Source: Hyphobacterium sp. CCMP332
GTDB lineage: Bacteria > Bacteroidota > Bacteroidia > Cytophagales > CCMP332
Assembly: GCA_014323545.1 (NCBI GenBank)
Contig: CP058647.1
Span: 2,086,001 to 2,150,000 of the forward strand
Direction: 5' to 3'
Length of the DNA: 64,000 bases
Shown: positions 27,801 to 34,651 of the stretch, piece by piece
Numbering within the stretch: the first letter of the stretch is position 1
Layout: each line of letters begins with the position of its first letter
Position numbers and translations under genes: made by a program
The notes under the pieces: generated by a model
What the model was told of the DNA's origin: nothing
Databases searched by the model: none
The model's input: only the letters and a program-made list of their open reading frames with translations

Positions 27801-29978
27801 TACTCCATCCGAAAAGGTAGCTCCAAGTGAACCTAGACCTCCTGCTCCAGGGTCTCTGTAACTTTGATGCCAGTGACCTTGGAATGCATCCAACTGATAA
27901 CTCCCAACAGCATTCCCTCCATTTCCACCAGTATATTGAGCAATTCTTGCTCCTGCATCCGGATCAAAACCGGAGCCACCGCTTACGCCACGCATGAATT
28001 TTCCTCTTAAATCCGGCACCCGAAAGTTGGTGGCATTGGTCGTTCCCCAAGCCGTTCCGATGGCAGCGAATAGATCAGCGTAAGTAGTTCTTGATATTAA
28101 GGCACCATCGCAGGCTAAATATCCGGGAGGTATTGCTCCGCCCGCAAAAGCCATAATGGTACCAACAGGTTCACCACCTGCGCTGGAATTTCCTAAAGTG
28201 TCAAAATCAGTACCGTTCCAATAGAGTATTTGACTCGCTACGGAATCATAAAAAATCAATCCTCTGTCGATTGCTGCCAGCCCGGAAATCTGAGAGGCGT
28301 CAACCCGGTTAAGTTGTAGCCCGCGATCACTACTTCCAAGTGTTAAATCAGCATTGACATTAGGAGTTGGGGTGCCTATGCCAACATTAGCAGTGATGCC
28401 TGCTCCATTGAATCCGTTTACCCTTCCCAGTACTAATGCATTGGATTGATTTACAAAAGAGAACGATCCAATGGCAATTGCATTGTTAAGATTTCCGCTT
28501 CCCACATCAGCATATCGGCCAATTCCTATATTATCCGATCCGGTATTATTGGTAAACAAGGCATGATCTCCTAAAGCCGTATTACCCGTGCCGGAGGTAA
28601 AATTGGATAATGCAAAGTGTCCAAAAGCGGCATTTTCACCACCGCTGGTGGCCAAACCCATCGCACCGGCACCAACAGCGGTATTTGGGCCGCCTGTGGT
28701 CAATGAGCCAAGAGCTTCGGTACCAATTGCCGTGTTGGCCGAACCGTCAACATTGGCATCCATCGAGGCATCACCTAAAGCGGTATTTCTTTCACCGATC
28801 GTGTTCTGGGCTAAACTGTTAAATCCAAATGCCGAGTTTCTATTTCCAGTCGTATTATTATTTAATGCGTTGACTCCAAATGCTGCGTTGGATGCCACTG
28901 CACCTTCACCAAGACCTGCTCTAAGTCCATTTATTCGTATATCGTCACCAACCACATCCAGCTTATAATTTAGATCCGGTGAATTTGTGCCTATACCAAC
29001 ACTTACATTATTACCCAATACAAGGGAATTATCCTGACTGACAATGGCATTGGCACCTATTGCCGTTGCATTGTTCAAACCGGCTGCGCCAACATCTGAT
29101 TGATATCCTATGGTTGTATTTAAGTTACCGGAGGTATTGGTTTGCATGCTTAATACACCGATAGCAACATTTTGAGAACCACCACCATTCAAAAGCATGG
29201 AAGATTTTCCAATAGAAGTATTGTCAGATCCTACTGAATTGGTCAAAGCAGCATGTCCAACAGCGGTATTATTATCACTTGCCGTATTATTATCACTTGC
29301 AAGAAAACCAACAGCAACATTGGCAGTTCCTGTTGTATTCTGATTCATGGCACCTCTTCCAACCGCGGTGTTTTCACTCGCTAAATTATCCCGCAATGCA
29401 ATATTACCAATGGCCACATTGGCATTGCCGCTAACATTCGATTGTAAGGCCCCCGAGCCAATAGCCGTATTTCTAAAACCTGTCGTATTTACTGCTCCTG
29501 CATTTGAACCCATGGCCGTGTTTTCAGAATTCGTATTGACGTTTAAGGCATTAAAGCCAAAAGCGGTAGAACTTGTGATTGAATTTCCAATTCGCCCGGC
29601 GGATTGATTATTCACCCGAAAAGACAAGGGGATATTATCCGTTGTTCCAATAAAATCAACTCCATCAACGGTACCTGTGTTACCAGTCAATTCCCATGAT
29701 GAACCACCTCCGGCCGGTTGCCATGCCGATCCATCCCATGAAAATATTTGATCTAAGACGGAATCGTAAACCATTAAGCCTTCATCTGTAGCTAAGGGCG
29801 TAAATCCTGCAGTTTCAACATTTGGAAGAAGCAAACCCAAATCCGAGGCACCATTTTCAAGATGTAAGAGCGCATTGGGGCTGGGAGTGGTTGTTCCTAT
29901 ACCGACATTGTTCTGAGCATTAACAGCACATACGGAGGCCATTAATAATAATAATAATAATACGTATAGTTTTCTCAT
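24834..29978 (-). CDS. Tail-fibre-like secreted protein with phage tail-collar domain and S74 domain (1714 aa)
   Basis: Signal peptide with a six-leucine run, then the shared head (NNVGIGTTTPSPNALLHLE) ending FSWDGSAWQPAGG, nearly the same as in the next upstream fibre gene. Beta-roll repeats follow (NTAIG, NTAVG). At about 603-770 (DNA about 27670-28170) lies a phage tail-collar domain: GEPVGTIMAFAGGAIPPGY, then RVPDLRGKFMRG, GHWHQS and a C-terminal VNYIIKYQPG. A glycine run and the tail-fibre motif GSGLTGGTITSTGTIGLDN follow it. The C-terminus has the S74 domain beginning SDKRFKKNI (S1575), GFLAQEVEKILPDVV and a coiled coil of about 60 residues. No phage gene is nearby, so this is a host-encoded fibre; its target is unknown. 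Confidence 0.85.
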   Translation of the reverse strand: MRKLYVLLLLLLMASVCAVNAQNNVGIGTTTPSPNALLHLENGASDLGLLLPNVETAGFTPLATDEGLMVYDSVLDQIFSWDGSAWQPAGGGSSWELTGNTGTVDGVDFIGTTDNIPLSFRVNNQSAGRIGNSITSSTAFGFNALNVNTNSENTAMGSNAGAVNTTGFRNTAIGSGALQSNVSGNANVAIGNIALRDNLASENTAVGRGAMNQNTTGTANVAVGFLASDNNTASDNNTAVGHAALTNSVGSDNTSIGKSSMLLNGGGSQNVAIGVLSMQTNTSGNLNTTIGYQSDVGAAGLNNATAIGANAIVSQDNSLVLGNNVSVGIGTNSPDLNYKLDVVGDDIRINGLRAGLGEGAVASNAAFGVNALNNNTTGNRNSAFGFNSLAQNTIGERNTALGDASMDANVDGSANTAIGTEALGSLTTGGPNTAVGAGAMGLATSGGENAAFGHFALSNFTSGTGNTALGDHALFTNNTGSDNIGIGRYADVGSGNLNNAIAIGSFSFVNQSNALVLGRVNGFNGAGITANVGIGTPTPNVNADLTLGSSDRGLQLNRVDASQISGLAAIDRGLIFYDSVASQILYWNGTDFDTLGNSSAGGEPVGTIMAFAGGAIPPGYLACDGALISRTTYADLFAAIGTAWGTTNATNFRVPDLRGKFMRGVSGGSGFDPDAGARIAQYTGGNGGNAVGSYQLDAFQGHWHQSYRDPGAGGLGSLGATFSDGVGIGTSNVDHAREPKSDGTNGAPRISAETRPVNLYVNYIIKYQPGATAGGGGGTVTSITAGSGLTGGTITSTGTIGLDNSGVTAGTYGSSSQSPQITVDAFGRVTAVTNQAIISATSSWDILGNAGTIDGTNFVGTTDNIPLNFRVNNVPAGRIDHIQFNAAFGRSTLQSNSSGTHNTAVGNNAMIVNSTGARNAAFGSQALQNGNSDDNAAIGFRSLMASSGGRNTALGYQTGNTITTGNSNTFIGYDADATVNNLNNATAIGANASVAVSNALVLGNNANVGIGTSSPNAPLQFATALANRKIVLFEGANNDHQYFGFGVNGAALRYQVNGTFASHIFYASVNTTTSNELMRIVGDGNVGIGVTVPTERLHISSSAGSTGMIITNDFLGTTATDGLLIGISGSNTATINNRENGSLLIGTNGLANINQLVLDPSGNVGLDITPPTEKLHVNGNIRLDGALMPNNLPGAAGDVLTSGGPGVAPTWTSGTGFTVAGNGLSSSGNTVDLGGTLNQNTNIDRNDYAFTVGTNNTITGPQNGEIIFGYDNTVSGFGGIAIGTGNTVGGNRGIAIGNYAEANHLGSFVMGDWSGSAPGLTASSTTDQFTARFNAGYRFYATSDPISNPNTGMFINNAGFVGIGTNNPGSNQLSVVTQASNGSAGYFENNIASGVDGSALRVLNSGLRSIGHNGMLIQNLVTKVGGSNSTKIGLKIESTGAWGVATVNQPNIGLDVTVSGADNNYAAVFNGGSVGIGTTAPGASLDVNGVAIVRTVFNVGDFGTNQNVLQINTFTDGAIPSNSWSQIQGNQVSVAWTNLVLNGAGGNVGIGEYNPTFRLHVNGSVAGVGAYNNLSDKRFKKNIEPITESLQKILQLKGVSFEWDSTVNSELNLDEKRHLGFLAQEVEKILPDVVNTASDSFKTKTVEYGSIVPVLVEAIKEQQAIIENQKAQIEMLQVQNTEAIKSDENVQNKMNLLQAQIDQLNAILNMEAKK
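29943..29960 (-). repeat. Six-copy TTA microsatellite in a signal peptide
   Basis: Six tandem TAA triplets on the plus strand, read as six leucine TTA codons in the hydrophobic core of the signal peptide of the 1714-residue fibre protein. The closely related next gene has a four-leucine run with mixed codons at the same place, so length differs between paralogues while the frame is kept. Confidence 0.85.
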
Positions 29979-30499
29979 AAAAATTTGACTGATGGCAATA
30001 ATAAATACTTTAAAAAGAACAAATGTGACTGTTAAAGCATCATTTATTAATCTCTAAAAATATCAAAATTTGCATTCAATCTTTATCTATGATCTGATAC
30101 TGAGTGAATATATTTACTGAGAATTATATTTATTTTGTATAATTAGCTCTTTTCCAAGCACCTATACCTAAAGTTTAGGATAGTGCAATTCACTTAATCT
30201 TCAATTTTATTTATTTTATTCTCAGCTTTATTTTTGCTTCAGAGCTGAGAAATGTATACCCTTGGCCGATCTTGCTTTCGTCAATATCAGTCTCGATAAG
30301 GAATAATCAGACCATCTACTTAGTTTTGGAACCTCTTAGTGATTATGCTCTTAAATCCAGAGCGTTGCATTCATAGAAACTATGTATTTTCCTTTTAAAA
30401 TCAGACAATTGGGTATGGCTTCTTTTATTCCTTATTATTTATTTTGCAGCGATCATACTCGATATAAATTTCATAAAGATTTCCGCTTTTTGAATAAAT
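29979..30499. other. Intergenic spacer of 521 bp within the fibre array
   Basis: The longest gene-free stretch of the window. No coding frame of convincing length is seen on either strand. It holds a 9-base inverted repeat, TTCTCAGCT (30219-30227) and AGCTGAGAA (30243-30251), with no T-run on either side, so it is not an evident terminator. The half next to 29978 must contain the promoter of the 1714-aa gene, but no full TAnnTTTG with proper spacing was found. It directly follows the one fibre gene that lacks the S74 end. Confidence 0.6.
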
Positions 30500-33400
30500 T
30501 TAAATAGGAGTAACCACCCACTTTGCTGTTGTGAAAGGACCGGTTGGATAAGATATTGTTGCAATTCCACCTACTACTGTAAATACATAATCTATATTTT
30601 GACCACAAGCATCATTTAGTGTTAGCGTATTCGTACCACTACCTGAAACATTATTTCCTCCATTACCAGCCTCTGACATTATTTCTACAAGGCCAACAGG
30701 ACTAATGTATAAAACAGCTGCAAAAGTTGGACTGGCACATGCCGTGTAAAATACGACGTTGGCCATAGCACCAGAACTTATAGGAATTTCATTATCAACA
30801 GGGGGTGAAGTTGAAGCAGTAGTTATAAAGTAAGTGCCGTTTATCTGTGACTTTCCAGTTGATCTTAAAGTTCCATTTACCTCTAATTTATTAGTTGGAG
30901 TCGCCGTGCCGATTCCGACATTTCCATTTCTTTGTAATCTAAAAGCGTTGGTTAATGTAGAGTTGGCGTCAAATTGAACTACAGCAGCATTATTAGAGGT
31001 AATGTTCCCGTTTGTCACTCTAAGAGCAATTTGCGCTGGGCTAACAATATCAATATCAAGTTTAGCAGTTGGAGCAGAATTTCCAATACCTACATTTGCA
31101 TTGTTTCCTAAAACCACAGAATTACTCTGTGCTACAATGGCATTGGCTCCAATGGCTGTGGCATTGGTTAATGCTCCTGAAGAAACATCAGCCGAAAAAC
31201 CAATAGCTGTATTATCAGTTCCCGTTGTATTAGTTCTGAGGGCGCTATTTCCGAATCCGGTATTATTATCCCCTGTGGTAACTTGAACGGCAAAGGAGCC
31301 AACACCTGTATTATTTGATCCGGAGGCATTGCTTCTTAATACATCATTTCCTATTGCTGTATTATAATTCCCCGATAGATGCCCAACTAAAGCCTCCCAT
31401 CCCATTGCAATATTATAAGAGCCAGTGGTATTGTTGGTAAGTGTACCTCTGCCTATTGAAGTATTTCGACCTCCGGTGGTATTTGCTTGTAATGCTCCTT
31501 GACCTACGGCAGTGTTTTCAAAACCGATACTATTGTTATCCAATGCGCCATGCCCGACTGCGACATTACTATATCCAGTTGTGTTTAATCTTAGCGCATA
31601 AAAGCCCAGAGCGGTACTACTTGTTCCGGTAGTATTAGAAGAAAGGGCTGATTGACCAATAGCGGTATTGGCAAGTCCAGCGGCCAAATTTGCTGCCAAT
31701 GCTTGATTTCCAAAAGCAGTATTTGAAATATCATTGCCAGAGCCTCTTCCAACAGTCACGCTATTTATTAATGCGTCCCCACCGACAACTTCAAGCTTCT
31801 CTGTAGGCGTTGAAGTACCAATACCTACATTGCCATCGCCTACAATTCTCATTAACTCGTTACTTGTGGTTGTATTTACAGAAGCGTAAAATATATGACT
31901 CGCAAAAGTTCCGTTAACCTGATATCTCAAAGCGGCCCCATTCACACCAAAACCGAAGTATTGATGATCATTATTGGCGCCTTCAAATAAGACAATCTTT
32001 CTATTGGCGAGTGCAGTAGCAAATTGCAGTGGAGCATTAGGCGAAGAGGTTCCAATACCGACATTGGCATTATTACCAAGAACCAATGAATTACTTGCTC
32101 CGACAATAGCATTTGCTCCGATTGCTGTAGCATTAGTCAATGAAGGTGAGGCCACATCTGCATTGGCGCCAATTGCTGTATTGTCTGTTCCAGTTGTGTT
32201 GGTTATTAATGACTGGTATCCTAAAGCGGAATTAGAACTTCCTGAAGTATTACCAACCATGGAATTACGTCCAAATGCTGAATTTAAATTTCCACCAATG
32301 TTATTTCCTAAGGCGTAATTTCCCGTGGCAGTATTCCATGCTCCGTTTAAATTGACCTGCAGGGCATATGCTCCAATTCCTGAATTACCAAACCCAATAG
32401 TATTGGAATACAAAGCAGCAATACCTATGGCTATATTTTCAGATCCAGTCGTATTAGAGCGTAAGGCCCAATAACCAAATCCCGTTGAATTAGTACTTGT
32501 ATTAACCTCTCCTGCTTGATAACCAAAAAAGGTGGGTCCTGCGGGGTCGATTCGACCCGAATTCAGGTTGTTAACTCTGATGTTCAATGGAACATTATCT
32601 GTAGTCCCTATGAAATTGGTCCCATCTACTGTTCCGGTATTTCCAAGTAAATCCCAAGAAGATCCACCACTTGCAGGCTGCCAGCTTGCCGCTCCACTTG
32701 CATCGGCAGCAGTAAGCACATAACCAGCCTGTGCATTATTAACAATGATGACAGAATCAAATTTTGCTGCGTCACCAATCACTTCCAATTTGTTGGACGG
32801 GGTGGATGTTCCGATACCTACATTGGCATTATTTCCAAGTACTAATGAATTACTGGCGCCCACAATGGCATTTGCACCAATGGCTGTTGCGTTGGTTAAA
32901 GCCGGTGTGGCAACATTTGCATTGGCACCAATTGCAGTATTGTCAGATCCTGTGGTGTTTGTATTGAGTGCTTGAAATCCTAAACTTGAGTTGTTATTAC
33001 CTGAAAGATTATTCTGAAGTGCCCAGGTACCGCTGGCTGAATTATTTATTCCTATTGTATTTGAAATTAATGCCTGATAGCCAAATGCTGAATTGTCATT
33101 ACCTGAGGTGTTTTGATAGAGTGCTGTAGTACCATTGGCCGTATTTCTGGATCCATCTATATTAACCTGCAATGCTTGATATCCAGTAGCTGTGTTTTCA
33201 ACTCCAACAGTATTGAAATTAAGTGATTGATATCCTATTCCAGTGTTGGAACTTCCGTTTGTATTAAATTGAAGCGCATCTCTTCCCAAAGCGGTATTTC
33301 TAATTCCAATAGTATTTGTCTGAAGTGCAGATACGCCGTATGCTGTGTTGTCAATTCCGGTAGTTAAATTGCTCAAAGCATTTAGTCCAAAGGAGGTACT

Positions 33401-34495
33401 AATGCCATCTAATTTACCACTAGGAAGGTTATTAAAGCGGAAACTAAGTGGCACATTATCCGTTGTCCCGATGAAATTTGTTCCATCAACGGTTCCGCCA
33501 TTACCAGTTAAATTCCACGAAGAACCAGCTCCTGCAGGCTGCCAGCTGGCTGCACCACTTGCATCGGCAGCAGTAAGCACATAACCAGCCTGTGCATTAT
33601 TAACAATGATGACAGAATCAAATTTTGCTGCGTCACCAATGACTTCGAGTTTGTTAGCAGGTGTGGATGTTCCTATGCCTACATTGGCATTATTTCCAAG
33701 TACCAGAGAATTAGACTGGCTCACAATTGCATTCGCACCAATTGCCGTTGCATTATTGAGACCAGGTGCACCAACATCAGCAAGAGCTCCAATGGCAGTA
33801 TTTCCTGAACCTGTCTGATTCGTTAGAAGAGCGAATCCACCAATTGCCGTATTCGTACTACCAGTCGTGGTTGCCGTGAGGGCTTGAGTACCAACAGCGA
33901 CATTGTCCGTTCCATCAGTAATTTGCCAACCAGCTTCGTAGCCTATGGCCGTATTAGCCGCTCCAAGGTTTGTAACATCCAGAGTTCTAATTCCGAGACC
34001 TGTGCTTCGATTGTCATTATTGAAACCCCTTCCAATTTCAATTCCGTTAACAACTATTTCCTGACTGACCTCAAATTGAGCACTTGGAGCGTTGGTTCCA
34101 ATCCCAACACGTTCATTGGCTTCATCCAAATAAAGAACCGGATTGGCAGCACTTGATTGAAAGTCGATATTTCCACTGGTCATATTTATCAATTGTCCAC
34201 CATCGTATGCGCTTTGTAGGGAGATAATTCCACCGGCAGGCTGCCATGCCGATCCATCCCATGAAAATATTTGATCTAATACGGAATCGTATACCATTAA
34301 ACCTTCATCTGTGGCTAAAGGCGTAAATCCGGCGGTTTCTACATTTGGCAAAAGCAGACCCAAATCCAAGCCACCGTTTTCAAGATGTAATATTGCATTT
34401 GGGCTGGGTGTGGTTGTTCCGATTCCGACATTGTTCTGAGCATTAACAGCACATACGGAGGCCGTTAATAACAATAATACATACAGTTTTCTCAT
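30500..34495 (-). CDS. Tail-fibre-like secreted protein with non-S74 C-terminus (1331 aa)
   Basis: Signal peptide (VNAQ), the shared head (NNVGIGTTTPSPNAILHLE, then FSWDGSAWQPAGG) and long NTAIG-type beta-roll repeats. It has two copies of a block (AKFDSVIIVNNAQAG ... GTTDNVPL) about 861 bp apart. One module (NVGIGTSSPNAPLQFATAL onward) is shared with the 1714-aa gene. Unlike its seven neighbours it has no SDxxxKxNI motif, no IAQ(E/D)V and no terminal coiled coil. The last 100 residues instead form a different, probably all-beta domain with two cysteines (FYTACASPTF, LNDACGQNIDYVF) ending KWVVTPI. It may be a minor tip subunit or a truncated and re-ended paralogue; which one cannot be decided here. 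Confidence 0.8.
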   Translation of the reverse strand: MRKLYVLLLLTASVCAVNAQNNVGIGTTTPSPNAILHLENGGLDLGLLLPNVETAGFTPLATDEGLMVYDSVLDQIFSWDGSAWQPAGGIISLQSAYDGGQLINMTSGNIDFQSSAANPVLYLDEANERVGIGTNAPSAQFEVSQEIVVNGIEIGRGFNNDNRSTGLGIRTLDVTNLGAANTAIGYEAGWQITDGTDNVAVGTQALTATTTGSTNTAIGGFALLTNQTGSGNTAIGALADVGAPGLNNATAIGANAIVSQSNSLVLGNNANVGIGTSTPANKLEVIGDAAKFDSVIIVNNAQAGYVLTAADASGAASWQPAGAGSSWNLTGNGGTVDGTNFIGTTDNVPLSFRFNNLPSGKLDGISTSFGLNALSNLTTGIDNTAYGVSALQTNTIGIRNTALGRDALQFNTNGSSNTGIGYQSLNFNTVGVENTATGYQALQVNIDGSRNTANGTTALYQNTSGNDNSAFGYQALISNTIGINNSASGTWALQNNLSGNNNSSLGFQALNTNTTGSDNTAIGANANVATPALTNATAIGANAIVGASNSLVLGNNANVGIGTSTPSNKLEVIGDAAKFDSVIIVNNAQAGYVLTAADASGAASWQPASGGSSWDLLGNTGTVDGTNFIGTTDNVPLNIRVNNLNSGRIDPAGPTFFGYQAGEVNTSTNSTGFGYWALRSNTTGSENIAIGIAALYSNTIGFGNSGIGAYALQVNLNGAWNTATGNYALGNNIGGNLNSAFGRNSMVGNTSGSSNSALGYQSLITNTTGTDNTAIGANADVASPSLTNATAIGANAIVGASNSLVLGNNANVGIGTSSPNAPLQFATALANRKIVLFEGANNDHQYFGFGVNGAALRYQVNGTFASHIFYASVNTTTSNELMRIVGDGNVGIGTSTPTEKLEVVGGDALINSVTVGRGSGNDISNTAFGNQALAANLAAGLANTAIGQSALSSNTTGTSSTALGFYALRLNTTGYSNVAVGHGALDNNSIGFENTAVGQGALQANTTGGRNTSIGRGTLTNNTTGSYNIAMGWEALVGHLSGNYNTAIGNDVLRSNASGSNNTGVGSFAVQVTTGDNNTGFGNSALRTNTTGTDNTAIGFSADVSSGALTNATAIGANAIVAQSNSVVLGNNANVGIGNSAPTAKLDIDIVSPAQIALRVTNGNITSNNAAVVQFDANSTLTNAFRLQRNGNVGIGTATPTNKLEVNGTLRSTGKSQINGTYFITTASTSPPVDNEIPISSGAMANVVFYTACASPTFAAVLYISPVGLVEIMSEAGNGGNNVSGSGTNTLTLNDACGQNIDYVFTVVGGIATISYPTGPFTTAKWVVTPI
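32686..33660 (-). repeat. Internal super-repeat of about 861 bp in the 1331-aa gene
   Basis: A stretch of about 100 bases around 32690-32795 recurs almost unchanged at about 33551-33656, an offset of 861 bp (287 codons). Both encode the linker AKFDSVIIVNNAQAG...AASWQPA that starts a new block of beta-roll repeats. Beyond the linker the copies are similar in protein but diverged in DNA. Confidence 0.7.
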
Positions 34496-34651
34496 ATAGG
34501 AAGGCTATCAGGATGGTCAATAAAATGACTAATAAATAATTCAGTCGGGTATAAATATAGACATACCGTATTAAAAAATTAGATATAACTAAGTTTTATA
34601 CGCTATAAAGAATAAAGAAAACCGAATTTTTAAAGATTTAATAGAAGGACA

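Noticed and set aside
30060-30470. A remnant coding region in the 521-bp spacer
   Set aside because: Short frames of up to about 30 codons exist on the minus strand (for example one containing DIDESKIGQGYTFLSS), but none has a start, support from neighbours or a recognisable family.
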